A DNA stretch of 64,000 bases from Harmothoe impar (Eukaryota; Annelida; Polychaeta; Phyllodocida; Polynoidae): NCBI GenBank assembly GCA_947462335.1, contig OX381713.1:20328381-20392380 (forward strand), given 5' to 3'. Both the position numbers and the translations under genes were made by a program. The notes below the pieces were generated by a model, which was given only the letters and a program-made list of their open reading frames with translations, searched no databases and was not told where the DNA came from. Shown here piece after piece: positions 12,386 through 24,670 of the stretch; the first letter of the stretch is position 1, and each line of letters opens with the position of its first letter.

Positions 12386-13106
12386 GGTTGACGTTGAGAG
12401 GTTGTGTGGTGTCCTGGTGTGGTGGGTGGCGCGTGCAAGCAAGTCCAGTGAGTTGTGGAGTGCACACTAGAGTGAGCAGGTCGACGCTGCGATCCCATAA
12501 GGCCCTGCTGGGGCGACGGCAGGGCGCATCCGGTGCGTACCCACCGACCCCCCCCCCCCCCACCCCCAACCGGAAACCTAACAAGACACTTACTGAACTA
12601 CACGCTGCACTTACGCCGGAGACGGTACTGATTTGCCCTCCCTAAGTCTATGGTGGATCTACGTCGTTAGATGAAAGGTTGACTGAACACAGACGCTGGC
12701 AACGACACGAGGTGAGGATACAGAGCTCTACTTTAATATATAGGAAGAGCACATAACATAGGAGGATACCTTATGGGGAGGGGGAAGTGGGGGGATCCCC
12801 ATGTCGCATGTATATTTTAAGAAATGATCATGTCACATGTCACTAAAGGAAAAAGCACGTCACTAGTGTCACAAAGCGATTTTTACATGGGGGTCTTCGG
12901 GGCCATAGGCCCCAGAATATATTTTGGAAAATTGACAACCTACAGGAAATAACATTTGAAGAAAACTTTGGGTAAGGGAGTGGTCATTTTTTAACAACAG
13001 GGGGGGGGGGGGTTGGTGGATTTTGCTGTTCTAAAACGCAACAAATAATAATATGGTGCTATTTATAAATGTTTCTTGTTTCTAATAAATGACCATCTTC
13101 TTCAGC

Positions 13107-13460
13107 ATGGGACACGTTGGGCCAAGCTTGCGGGGATTCGTAATGCATTTCATCGAGACGTGTCTAGTGACCGACGATGAAAATGTCTGCAGCGATGAAG
13201 CGATCGACGAAGACGCTGTATTGGCCCAGCGTGAAATGAGGTTGGACATGGGCCAGTTCTGTGCGCAGTGCTCAGACCTCGCCCTGGTCGCAATCCGAGG
13301 GCTGCTGGAAAGGGAGGACACCTCGGGCACAGGAGATTTCGGCAATCTCATATACATTCCCAGCTTCGTGGAAATGTTCCTCGATGTACTGGGACAAGTA
13401 GGTGAAGACACTCCCAGACGAACTGAACAGCTCTGGGAAGAGTACTACATGGATTATTAA
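13107..13460 (+). CDS. Gene C: ORF for an acidic 117-aa protein, product unknown
   Basis: The frame from ATG at 13107 to TAA at 13458-13460 encodes a protein-like, acidic sequence with QFCAQCSDLALVAIRGLL and a C-terminus LWEEYYMDY. Just upstream is a good 3' splice signal (CTTCTTCAG, ending 13105), so the coding part may be a last exon behind a 5' UTR exon. An in-frame ATG at 13089 also exists. It lies between minus-strand genes B and D and is transcribed against them. No family is recognised. Confidence 0.5.
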   Translation: MGHVGPSLRGFVMHFIETCLVTDDENVCSDEAIDEDAVLAQREMRLDMGQFCAQCSDLALVAIRGLLEREDTSGTGDFGNLIYIPSFVEMFLDVLGQVGEDTPRRTEQLWEEYYMDY

Positions 13461-13771
13461 CCTTCGTATGGTTTTAGTTTTACCCATAGATAAAATAGTA
13501 CAAAAGAAGACTACGTGAACAGTATTGCAGTACTATCATTTATTGCTATTAACACTTGCTGCCATCTTCCTGCCCTTCTCTGAAATTTAAGAAAACAAAA
13601 ATTGCCTTTCATTAGCACTCATTTGGTCTCATCCAATTTGGCGAATTTTTATGAACATAGACTAGCAAAATAGAACAGCACCTCACAGTTAATTCCCAAC
13701 TTTAATTTTACATGTTTTTAAGTACAATGTATGGTGTGCATGTTGTCGATTATATACATGAAACAGAGAGT

Positions 13772-13795
13772 TAAACCTAAACCTAAACCTAAATG
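13772..13795. repeat. Short (TTTAGG)n / (CCTAAA)n run
   Basis: About four hexamers of CCTAAA on the plus strand directly overlap the stop codon of gene D on the minus strand. It is too short and internal to be a telomere. Confidence 0.8.
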
Positions 13796-15790
13796 TTTTG
13801 GTAGGCTGCCATGTCGGATTGGTGCGTGATCGAAATTGGGGCATTCCATGACGTTATACCAACAGAGTACAAACCTCGGGCTATGTGGGCAAAAACCCGC
13901 TCGTCCCATTTAGGGAGGTGGACGAACCCGTCCTCTCCCACAACCACCTCCGGATCTGGTAACAGTGTAAAAAATATACAATTAAGTTTCTTTGGCAAAC
14001 TCTCGAATACCTCCCCCGACTTTAGGCGGATCCTATTAGGCGCACCGCGGATATTATGGTTAGGACTTTACCGTAGTAGCTAGTACAAGCCCCACCTTGC
14101 AGATGGGCTGATGATAGAACCCCCACCTCTCATACGTGAGGTTTTAGAGTATGTTCCTATATTGTTGCAGTGAAAAGCTTACCATTGTTCTGTTCAAGGA
14201 GCCGTCTTATACGGGCCCCCTGGGCCAGGGTTACATAATGGTCCCAATCTGTATGTGAATGGAAAGAGATAATGTATTTTAGTATGCACCGTGTTAGGCT
14301 TTTATTGCCTTTAATTACATTGTCAGCGTATTGTATGTGAATAAAAGAAAATGTATTTTAGTATGCACCGTTGTAGCCTTTCTTTGCCTGGTCGATCCCA
14401 TACGTCACACTGACAATTACACTATTACCTAAATCTACAGTAATTGTTCACAAATGTAGATAACCTGAAACCTGGATAGCCATCTGACAAACACCAACAA
14501 ACCCCCTAGCAGGTGAGGTACAGTGTTATGACAATGACCTACATAAACTATGTAGGTGTTTGGTTATGACAAACCTACCATCGCCACAGTCAGTGTCGTC
14601 AGCGGGCACCACGGGTTTTGGTTTCGGGTTTGGGTCAGGGGCGCTGGCGGCTACCTGCAGCGCTAGAGGCAGTCCTTCATCGCCACCTTTTTCGGGGAGT
14701 TCTAGAAGACCATTCAATACAAATGTAGATAATAAAAGTGTAGAAAACCACCTTCGCACAGCATGACAAAATAAAGGACTGTGATTATTGCCTGCCAATA
14801 AATTACGAATACGGCTCACCATTTTGGTCCCCATTTTTGAATTATATAGATTTTTATTGATATGAGAAGAACGGTTGTATTAAAAATTGCTTGCAAATAA
14901 AGAATCACCACAGTGCGGCAGTGCCCACATTGGGATGGATGTAAAGATAAGGTAAAATGCCCCCCCCCCCCCCCATGCCGGGGGTGTATGGTTTATTACT
15001 GGGGAAACCCACATAAAGGACACGTGTAAGATAAAATGATCTAACCATAAGAAAACTGCACTAAAAAAAAACTATGCACTAAAAAAAAGCAATCCTGGTT
15101 TTATAACAAATTAATAAGAGTGGTGCTATACTATCTGAATTATTATCTCTTTGTTTTCATTGTATCACACTGGGTTTGCACCCGTACTAGTCAAACTGGT
15201 GCTAGTGTCTGGTGCTGTAAAGGACAGAGAATCTCTATATATTTAGTGGTGCTGCCAGATGTATGCGGCACATAGCGTGTATTGTAGACGTCATGACTGT
15301 GCGCAGGTGGGGCTGGTCAGCATAAGGGGGACGGGGGAGGGGTGGTTTCACCCGCCTGTTGTGCAGGCCTATCCTAAGTAGGTCAGTGTGTGTAGTAGTA
15401 TATGATATACGTGAGCAGTTCTCATTTTCTCATCATATGCAATGAAATTGATATGAAGGGATGTTTTGGGTACGCAGAGTGGGGTGGGGGGGGGGCACTG
15501 TGAGGTATCTGTAAGGGAGCCTGGGAGGGCCGCCCTACACCACCGTGAGGAAATAGGGATGACGTGATAGATTAAAGTCAAAATCATTATGTATACTAGT
15601 ATGGGCAGAGTGTATTATTTTGGAATAGTGTATGGAAGTGGAGCGTAGATTTAATAGAGGGAAAATTAAACCCACAGTAATCGCTCCATGTGCCAAACCA
15701 AAATATGAACATAATTAACAATACAGTAAGAAATGCCCCACTACAAGTTTCAGGGCCTTATTTACCTCCAAGTTTTGCAGAGGAAGTCAT
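13789..15790 (-). CDS. Gene D: small spliced gene, product unknown (126 aa model)
   Basis: Four minus-strand exons fit in phase: 15790-15766 (short first exon, MTSSAKLG), 14701-14579, 14248-14183 and 13955-13789. All donors are GTAAAT, GTAGGT or GTAAGC, and the acceptors are CTAG, ACAG and CCAG. The protein has a Pro/Lys-rich, acidic N-terminal half (PDPNPKPKPVVPADD), a helical segment (LAQGARIRRLLEQNN) and a C-terminus containing DGFVHLPKWDERVFAHIARG. The stop TAG sits at the edge of a (TTTAGG)n run. An ATTAAA-type signal lies at about 13700. A decayed CGTATAAG-type MITE fills part of the last intron (about 13995-14087). The first exon is short and the least certain part. Confidence 0.55.
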
Positions 15791-16146
15791 TGCAGTTTAA
15801 TACCCGCGTCGGCTTGGCTTGGTGGCAAAGGACTATGTGGACGCAGGAGTTACCGCAGTAGGTCAAAATACGAGATACCATTAACCTAGATAAGGCCGGA
15901 CACTAGGTGTGTTAATCCAGTTGGGGTGCCCGGCAGGGATGGGTGTCGGGGTGTACACGGGTTAAGATGCTATAGGCCTATGTCCTACGTAGCACAAAGT
16001 GTAAACATTGATCGATTCAAAGTCCACACGGCTTACATATGAAACATTGCACCCCTCCATTGAAAACACGTGTAATATATGATTGATATATAAGACACGA
16101 AAAAAGGAAAACTCAGTGTATTACACACTAATTTCTTTACTTTAAT

Positions 16147-16200
16147 ATACAATGACAATGACAATGACAATGAAAACGATGACAATGACAATGACAATGA
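16147..16200. repeat. GACAAT microsatellite
   Basis: Imperfect repeats of GACAAT are interrupted once by AAAACGAT. Confidence 0.85.
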
Positions 16201-16748
16201 TTTCATTTCTCTAAACCTGCGGGAGGTACATGAGATATATGGGTCATGGATAAATATATATATGTACAAATACGATACATAGGGATTTGTTATAGTGACA
16301 TGCCGTGAAATGACATGTTAAAAGGTGAGTAGTTTTGTAGGTATTTCCTGACGATATGCCCATAATAATGATATAAGGCCACCAAACATAACTTAAGACT
16401 AGATCTGCACAATATCGCTGTCTAATGTACTTTGTACCAACATATAGTACTATATAAAATAACAATACAATTCCACAATAGATGTATGACGGTTAGATGT
16501 TACCTACTTTCAACATGATACACTGCACAAATTTTGAGAGATTTTGAAGTTGTTTGTGGTTGGTGGTATTCCGGGTGGTATTAAACAACTCTGAGATTCT
16601 TTCGGCTCTCTCGCCTCCTAAGTAGTAAGGTTTGATTAGTGTCCTGCGTTCTACTGCAAAAAAGGTGCAGTCTCTGATGTAGTGCACTTCACCTCCGATT
16701 GACTGATACCAAAAACTCGTATATCAGATGAATTTATACACCCCACAG

Positions 16749-16902
16749 CCGAGAGCAAAGCCCAGGAGATGAGGGCCCGCGGCGGCAAAGTGGTCTGTAA
16801 GTTGTGGCGGCAGCAGCAGGACGTTTGTAGGCGCCTGTCACATGCTAGGCCCAGGTCCGCTACAAAAAAAAATAACCATAGCCATGTATACCTACATATA
16901 TA

Positions 16903-16967
<65 letters not shown>

Positions 16968-17399
16968 GATAGCAGCAGTTGAAGTTGTTGGCCAGATACA
17001 ATTCAATTCAATTCAATTCAATTTTATTCACACACAACCCCTTTCAGGGCAAAGGAGAAAGGATGAGATAATACATGCCGGGGTGTAGCCGAAAGTTACA
17101 TTGGCATCACCGGATACATATATGCCATAAACATGTGTTTATAGGTGTAGCATATAAAATAAGTTAAATACATAAATGGACTAGATACATAGAGTAGCAC
17201 CATTCCTAGTCAGATCTATGATAATGAGGTTGAATACACATACCTAGTCGAGGTGATGGACCATTTCCTGGTCAGCCACCAACTCCATGAACTGCATGAA
17301 ACCGGCCACGCTACCCGCCTTAGGAGAGCGAGTAGACGGCTGGCGCGGACAAGGGGTCGGGGGGTGGCCTGTGTGTATAGAAGATGTAAATCAACATAA
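16749..17399 (+). CDS. Gene E: tentative two-exon 3' end, product unknown
   Basis: On the plus strand, segment 16749-16796 (acceptor CCCCACAG, donor TCT|GTAAGT) joins in phase to 17248-17399 (acceptor ACCTAG, stop TAA). It reads KAQEMRARGGKVV and then FEVMDHFLVSHQLHELHETG, followed by an Arg-rich tail. An ATG lies inside the first segment, so it may be a first exon. The minus strand of the second segment is also open and bounded by CACACAG, ending GFMQFMELVADQEMVHHLD, so the coding strand is uncertain. A long (TA)n lies in the intron. Confidence 0.35.
16909..16966. repeat. (TA)n microsatellite
   Basis: It contains close to 30 uninterrupted TA dinucleotides. Confidence 0.95.
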
Positions 17400-17463
17400 C
17401 GCAACATGTATTTATCATGTCAGTTTATAAGTTAGAGACTAAAAATGAGTAAATTTGGACGCG

Positions 17464-17688
17464 GGGAGGGATCATTTATCACCAGGAGGGAGGATGGTGG
17501 GTGGGGTGGGGGGGGGGGGGTGGGGTGTATTTAAAATTATGCTGCGCATTATTAAATTTCCCAGGAACCGCGCCCAAGACGATTTCTCACCACTCCACCG
17601 GGGGGGGGGGGGATAAAATGATTTGGGCCTGCGCGCTGCTTGGAAACCCGCCTGCCCCCCCCCCCCCTGTTAAAAAGTGATCACTCCC
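17464..17688. mobile_element. Diverged Harbinger-type MITE (GGGAGTG family)
   Basis: The left end GGGAGGGATCATTTATCA and the right end TGATCACTCCC are inverted. Poly-G and poly-C tracts sit just inside, as in the better copies at 46652-46902 and 53498-53753. The target duplication is not preserved. Confidence 0.5.
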
Positions 17689-19487
17689 TAGCGAGCTTGG
17701 GAGTGATACTGATAGCGCTATGACTGAGACATAGATGACTGTAGGACGACCAGAAATGACGTCACACTGCACGGAGTGGGTGGGTGTTGGTCAGAGTGTG
17801 ACAAAGTGTGACAGGGGGGGTGGATTGGTGTCAATGGCAGTGTGCGTCACACTAAAAATAAATTAGAGATACTTTAAGACCTATATAAAAAGTACTTCTT
17901 TTGTACAAAAGAAAACAGGAAAACCCCAGATACCAGAAAATAATACATCAGTCTGTAGATTCCAACTTGGATGCAAATAATTGTCATAGTCACAAATGCC
18001 CCACAGTGCAGTGCATTTAACAGGGATGAATGCGGAATGGCTCCCCTTGGGAGGAAATTATGTACCCAAAACCACCTTCGTTTGAAAGGCTGACCTTGAA
18101 TGTATTTAAAAGAGGCTACAGCATTATAAAAAAAATGGTGTTGTCCTGAATAATGAAGGCTGAATATAATAGACGCCCAGTCACCTAGGTATGTAGCAGC
18201 ATAGAGGTACGGCTGACATAATGCAGTGATAAAATGAAGGGATCCAAACTTGTCAAAAGGTTGTCGTATAAAAAGAGTTTACGGTCTTTAAAGTGACGGT
18301 CATAAAATAAACGAGTTAAAGGTTGTCTATTCGATGAACTGTCCGGTTACCATCCCACAAGACAAGACTAGGGTCACCTAACTGACAATGTTAGCCCAGG
18401 CAGTGGCCCACTCCAACTGACAAGTGTAAGGTCGTCAAATTGACAACCCAGAATAGTTAACCCTTTATTGGCTGCAAACTGCTTTCAATGTGATTGAATC
18501 CTTTTGTCAGCATAATGCATGAATGTAGGCCTGGTGAGTGTATTCGCCAAGCCGGCATTCATCCACCTTTGGAATCAATATTTCGGTGAGTATACTTGCC
18601 AATGCTGAATTCATGTATTATGATCACATAGAGCATGGCACCTTAAAGCACTATCCACCCCTTACAGGGTTCACGTGTGCACTCTAACCTCTACTTCACT
18701 GCAGGTGGAGCTAACTGGGTTCTGCCCAGGCATAATTGTTGTACATGTCTGTCTATATTTCAGAGGTTTATAATAGCTAATTCATACAAAGATAGAGGTA
18801 TGTCGGTTAGGGGAATTCCTGCCATATACCCAAGTCTATATTGTGAGTATTTCTACCTTTAGTTACAGACTGCTAACACATATTATGTGCATGTCATACA
18901 AATGGGAGTTTCCTTGCAGCTATAGTACCATAGAAATGACCACAAAAGAGGTGTCTTTGCCCTACTACACACATTTGTTTTGTCTCAATTATATCAAAAC
19001 ATTGATTCCTTTACCTTTTCTAGCATCCCCAATAGATAAATGTCAGGATTCTCCATAACATGAATGTGTATTCCCATAAATATGATTGAAATCAACATAT
19101 AAATTATGCAATTCATTCCCCAACTATATAGAGAATTAATGCATGTTATACTGATGCCACCTACAGGGGAAATCCTGAATCAGACCCTGGTTGACGAGAG
19201 TCTAGGGCTGGCATGAGTCAGGTTTTGGACTGGCAGATACCAAGTGTATCTTCTATCTGACAAGTACAGCTAGAGGACCCACTCTCTTGTCACTTGGAAG
19301 AGTCTGCAGACGAGTTTACTTTTTGAGTGTGATCCCCGGTATCTCAATGTATTTAACCTCCAAATCTACTGGAATTGAGTCTTACATCTAACCATTCTGC
19401 TGAATAGGCCTACTGCATTATGTCTCCGCTTGGTATAAAACAAAGAAGGCTCAGAATAACTGATCCTCCTCCCCGAGTCAGGCATTA

Positions 19488-20696
19488 GGGGCCGTCCGTA
19501 AATGACGTCACCCTAATTTGGGCCATTTTCAAGACCCAACCACCCCCCTGTCACACTTTGTGACACATCAGCCAACACCCCCTAGAAAATTATGTCACAA
19601 ATGTGCAGACAACTCCCCGCCCCCCCCCCCCCATTAATGAATTATGTATCGTATCAGAGTTCTACTATAAAAGATCATACATGCGTTGTGATTAGGCTAA
19701 GTAATAGAATATAATGTATTGAATATATTCTTACCCAAGTGTTAATTACAGTTTAATTGTTACTTAAATGGATTTCTATCACACTGGTCAAATATTACAG
19801 TCAGTCAAAAAATGCACCCAGAGTTTCACATTGGCCCGATCTCGTGAGACACAGCCATCAGTCAAATTATGCAAGTCTTTCTAAATGGGTTCTGTAATAG
19901 CTAGATATAATCACTAGAACACTGTCCAAAGGGACAATAACATATTCACATGAGTATTCATGAGTTTAAAGAATGGTCATTATGGAACAATGGAGGGGGG
20001 GTTGGATTTTCGTATGACTACCGTACGAGAATGGTGACTTACTCCAGAATTGACACTACCGTAAATTCTCGCGTATAAGCCCAACTCTCGTATAAGTCAT
20101 ACCCCGACTTCAGGCCGATCCTATAAGCCGCACCAGCGATCTGACTATGGTGACTTTTAGTACTGTAGCATAGTAGCTAAATCTTGCGTATTGACCATAC
20201 TCTGTCTGTGCTAATCCTATAGGAATCTGGAGCTATACCCTGTGGGTCTGCCATTTTATATTTCGCTGGTTGCTGTTACACCAACTGATAACGACATCCC
20301 ACTATGGGTAAAAAAAGGGGACAAACAGGGGACAGGCTAGTAACAGTCTTATCAGCTCTTATCAGTGCTGGCTGCCACAACCAGCTCCAGTCCCGACTAG
20401 GCCCTATAAGCTGCACTTGCGATCTGAATCTCGTACTAGCTGCGGCTTATACGCAAGAATTTACGGTTGGAGCCAATAACATTAGCTGATATAATTTCCA
20501 ATCTGCAACAAGCTTAACGTAAGGCCCTAAGTGTTCTATTAAAGCTTTATGTTTTAAAATAGGTTTTATTTGTATTTTCCAAAGTGTGACGTCACACTAG
20601 GCTTGACGACTCCCCCCACCCCCCTGTCACACTTTGTCACACTCAGACCAACACCCACCCACCCCCTCCAGTGTGACGTCATTTATGGACGGCCCC
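19488..20696. mobile_element. MITE-like element with GGGGCCGTCC ends and TTA target duplication, carrying a second MITE inside
   Basis: The left end GGGGCCGTCCGTAAATGACG at 19488 is inverted at the right end as CGTCATTTATGGACGGCCCC, ending at 20696. The element is flanked on both sides by TTA. Subterminal blocks with CACCCCCCTGTCACACTTTG occur near both ends. The 3-bp TWA-type duplication suggests the PIF/Harbinger superfamily. No transposase is seen. A CGTATAAG-type element lies inside at 20058-20467. A partial end of the same family is at about 17735-17850. Confidence 0.75.
20058..20467. mobile_element. CGTATAAG-type MITE nested in the larger element
   Basis: The ends ACCGTAAATTCTCGCGTATA and its inverse TATACGCAAGAATTTACGGT bound about 410 bp. 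Internal copies of the word TATAAGC recur. It has no coding capacity. Confidence 0.8.
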
Positions 20697-20870
20697 TTAC
20701 CTGACTCGGGAAAGAAAGCTAGACTGACTCTGGTGTCTATCTGTCTTTCTAGCCTGACTGACTGTAAATGAGGGATCCAACTCAAAAGCGACTAACATTA
20801 TGTGACCATTAAAGGAGGATCTGCCTGACTGTTGTTAAATAGACATTGATGTACCAGCAGACTATCTCAC

Positions 20871-23800
20871 CCGAGTCAGAGAGTGCCTGGCCTTGGCGAG
20901 AGACCAGCTGATGCTGACTGCGGTGCTGAGTGCTTTCTCAGTGCAGTGGCCCGCAGTGGCCCACCGTTTTTCCTGGGCAGCACTGTTAGGAATGCAATGG
21001 ATCAAGGATCCCTGACCAATAGAAATCATTTATTAGCTAGTATGACAAAATCCATCACTACACATTTAGAACAACTTGAAGAATTGACTCATATGTGATG
21101 TCATACTTAAGCCCATATAAGAAACAATATACATGTAACTGAATAACCCTTTTTCTACAACCCCAGGGTCAAGATGTATGTAATCAACAGTCATGATATT
21201 GCATTGTTTAATTGTAATTCAGTAAGAACAACTCGGATACGACAAATAGCAAACCCCCCCCCCCCCCCACCCAATGTGAGGGCTCCTGAAGGGTAAATTC
21301 GACAAGGCGACAAGCCCTTGATTAAGGCCTTATGGACAAGGGACAAGGGAATGCTGGGGGTGGGCAACAAGGGCAACAAGTGACAACCCTACCCCTTAAA
21401 ACCGACAAGGGACAAGACCCATTTCTTAGGATAGACAAGGGACATTGGCATTTCTTAGGATCGACAAGTGACACAGCCGTCTAGGGCCCTAATGTGTCAG
21501 TGCAACAGGCTAAAAGTGTACCCACAGAAAGAGTGTACCGGAGTATACAAATCTACAAAAAGAAATAACGAGAGACTCTAGTGGAAGAGCTCTTAATTTG
21601 TGTCACATGGAAGATACAATTTTTATCCTCAAGAGTTGACTCGAATAGTACGGGAGTCAATTGGCACTGACTCAGTGAGACTCCCATGACACTAGCATGA
21701 TGAAAGAAGTGCAGGCCGAGGCTACAATTCAATTCAATTCAATTCTATGAACAACACTATACTGACTTCTGTCTTGTTAACATTCACAGAGAAAAGGAAG
21801 GGAGTAATTTCGGAGTCAGAATCGAGACTAGCTGACCTGGAATCCCTTTAGAAGAGAGTGAGAACAAACTGACTCCCTTTGGTCAAATCACATCTATCCT
21901 GACTCAGTTTAAAAAGGGAGTAAACCTTAGTTGGACTCTCGTACGGAGCAAAGGGAGTCTAGGCAAATAGGAAGGGAGTCAACAACAGTTGGTTGTAACA
22001 TGTCCTGCTAGGTGGTAGCGCTATGATGAAAGGAGCACTAATCTTGATGCTAACATCTATACATTTATCTAAATTCATGAATATTCATAATCTCTCTTAC
22101 TATGAATAATTGTAGCATGAATATTTAGTGCCAGCTCCGATTTTAATAACATAATTAATAGTTGGTACATAATTGTAGCATAACTATTATGGTTATGGTT
22201 TATGACCTTTCATAGACACACAGTTTGTGGGAAATACAAAAAAAAAGTTAAATACATGGCAATTCTGATGTTGATTCATATTGACTAGTGTGCATTGAGG
22301 GATCTGCACCACTCTTAGACCTTGCCTGGGAGACCTTGCAACAATATTGTGTGGAAAGACTCAGCCATAGGGCCATAGACGGGTAAATTAGACAAGGGGA
22401 CAAAGGCACTTATTATGATCGACAAGGGGACAGGTCCAGTTGTAAGGATCGACAAGGGACATGGAAGTTGAGTGACACACAAGGGACAAATGCCATTCCT
22501 TAGCTGCGACAAGGGACACAGTGCTCTTGGAACAGCTTAGTGACAAGAAGTCATGTTAATTTGCTGTATATAATAGAGTACAGATTGTGGGAGTTGTGAT
22601 TCACAATTTTTATGTATTACGAGTAAGCATGCGTCACAAACACATAAACTCACCAATAGCTCCTCTGCGTCGTGAGCCTGTATCACACCGAACTTGACCA
22701 GGACGCAAGCCGTCCTTTCGTCCAATCCTGGATTGAAATAAATGAATAATGAAATATAATCAGGTATTGATGCGTATAATTAATATAATGAACAATGAAA
22801 ATGGCCATTGAAGAATTGCTCAAGTTACGGATTGCAAGAATTGCTCTAGTCACGTGTTATGATGGTCTTCGGGGTTGGTCATATAGGGTTAGACAGTAAA
22901 AGGATACTTACTGACTCTACTTAAGAGGTATGGACCATTCTGGTCCAACGTTGCTGCCTTCCTATGCCAGTCCATTGTTGGTGTCTTGACATCCATTTTC
23001 AAATTGAGGAAACAGTTGCTTCCATAGTGAATACCTTTAAACGCTTTTCTCACGCAAGAATACCCATGGTTAAAGATTTTAAAGCTGAGGTAATGCTCTA
23101 AAACACTTAGAGGGAAAGCGATATGGTATAATCTTAACTTTTGCTTAAATGGGAAAAAAGAAGCATGTGAGGATATAGAGGGGGGGGGGGCATGTCGGAT
23201 GGTATGGGATGGGAAGCAGGGGATGGGAGTGTGCAAAGCGGCCCGGCTGCCGGCCCGCCGGCGGTGCTATGCAGGGGCGGATTTAGGGGGGGGGGGGCGG
23301 ACCAGGCGTGCGCCCCCCCCTATTTTTATGTACATTTTAATGTGACAATTTCCAATACCCCCAGTACATTGCCTATTTCACGCCCCCCCCCCCCGCCTTT
23401 TCCAAAATCCTGGATCCGCCCCTGCTATGTCCATGTCCCATGTCAATTTGTACAGAGTCTGTACGTCATGTTATTTCTAATATGATTAATGTTATGTACC
23501 TGAAAGAGAACATGTGCATTTGAAGTAAATAGCATGTGCATTTGAAGTAAATAGCATGTCCCAGTATCATAATATAACGATAGTAGGGGACTTGAAGACC
23601 TTTGATATGATAGAGGGGCGGTAGGGCGGCAAGAACTGCAGTTATCAGTTCACACCGCCCCCCTACTCCGCCCTCCCCATCCCCGCCTATTAATGGGGAA
23701 GGCGATAGTGCAGGGAGATAATGTCTAAACTATCTAATAGCAATGAATCTATGTAAAACCACGGCCTCGGGTCAGATTCCATTTCCCATGGGCCAAGCCG

Positions 23801-24523
23801 CAGTGGCGGATTTAGAGGGGGGGGGGGGCGCGGGGGCGCGCGCCCCCTCCTTTAGGCGTGTAGTTAAGAGTTTAATTGTGTTTTTTAGACCCTAATTTTG
23901 GCCAAAATAAGGGCCAGAAACAAACAGCCGATCTACACACAAAAAAACAAAAAAACAGAATGTACTAAAAAATTGTCAAGGTATGAGCAAATGTATGTGT
24001 GAACCACAGTGCAATTTTATCACCCAGGTAGAGTAGATATATGAGATGCGGCACAGTAGGCTACATGTTATTGTACTATGTAACATGTTTCACCAGCCGG
24101 GGATCATTCAGTCATTTGATTATATCGCTGTACGCTGTAAAGCAGTCTACATGGAAAGTCCGCAACATTACATTTGACAATGCTGACAGTCACGGAGTTC
24201 AGTATGCCCCCCCCCCCCATGTAGTGTGTTATTGCAAGTATGGACAGATTAGATGCAAATATGAATAGATTAGATGGAATTGTGAATAGATTCTGTGTTA
24301 TAACATATTACGATGGCTAGATAGAGGTATTTTGTGCCATTTTTGTGACATTGCAATGGCGATTGGTGTACTACTGAGAAGAGGATTGGCAATAGTTACT
24401 GTAGGGAACGGGGGGGGGGGGATGACCTGAGCCGGGGTGAGGGGGAGAAAGGGGGGTTATCGATGTCAGTGTCCATCGGTGTGACGCGTCGCGTGGCCGC
24501 GTGTTGACTGGGGGCTGCTCCAT
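20871..24523 (-). CDS. Gene H: tentative spliced gene, possible CARD-like segment, 3' end not found
   Basis: Minus-strand exons that agree in phase are 24523-24427 (possible first exon in CpG-rich DNA), 23097-22912, 22727-22654 and 20972-20871. The core reads NGPYLLSRV from exon 2 and RLDERTACVLVKFGVIQ from exon 3, followed by AHDAEELL. The order of leucines and charged residues resembles the first helices of a CARD (death-fold) domain. That is an impression, not a match I can score. The start could instead be the internal ATG at 22996. Exon 20972-20871 is open on the opposite strand too. I found no downstream exon with a stop. Confidence 0.35.
21300..22510. repeat. Repeats rich in CGACAAGGGACA and GACTC words
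   Basis: The word GACAAGGGACA and variants such as GATCGACAAGGGACA recur at 21300-21480 and 22380-22520. 20700-21970 is rich in GACTC/GAGTC. Short tandem AATTC repeats lie at 21727-21744. A minus-strand ORF across 22315-22512 is made of the repeated word and is not credible as a gene. Confidence 0.6.
23272..23424. mobile_element. CAGGGGCGGA-type MITE with CTATG target duplication
   Basis: The left end CAGGGGCGGATTTAG and the right end CTGGATCCGCCCCTG are inverted. Both flanks carry CTATG. Poly-G and poly-C tracts sit inside. A related partial end, CAGTGGCGGATTTAGAG, is at about 23807. The ends resemble hAT-like MITEs known in many animals, although the visible duplication is 5 bp rather than 8. 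Confidence 0.7.
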
Positions 24524-24670
24524 CAGCGGCGTGGGGCGGGGGCCGGCTCAGTCAGAGCTCAGCGGCAGCAGCGGCGTTAGATTAACAACGGCGCCAGTGT
24601 AGGCCGCGTGTCGCCGCCCCCGGTGGCTTAGGTAGACAGGCTACCCTACAGGTCTACCGCAAAGAAAAGT
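24400..24670 (-). promoter_or_regulatory. CpG-rich promoter-like segment
   Basis: This is a local block of high G+C and frequent CG dinucleotides (for example GACGCGTCGCGTGGCCGCG) in otherwise AT-rich DNA. It overlaps the possible first exon of minus-strand gene H. No TATA box was seen. Confidence 0.35.

Noticed and set aside
12154..12645. 163-codon plus-strand ORF
   Set aside because: It overlaps the first exon and intron of gene B on the other strand and passes through a poly-C tract. Only its Tyr/Pro-rich start looks protein-like.
13082..13411. 109-codon minus-strand ORF opposite gene C
   Set aside because: It has a Ser-rich shadow composition. The plus frame is more protein-like and follows an acceptor.
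13772..13795. Telomere
   Set aside because: It is only about four hexamers, in the middle of unique sequence.
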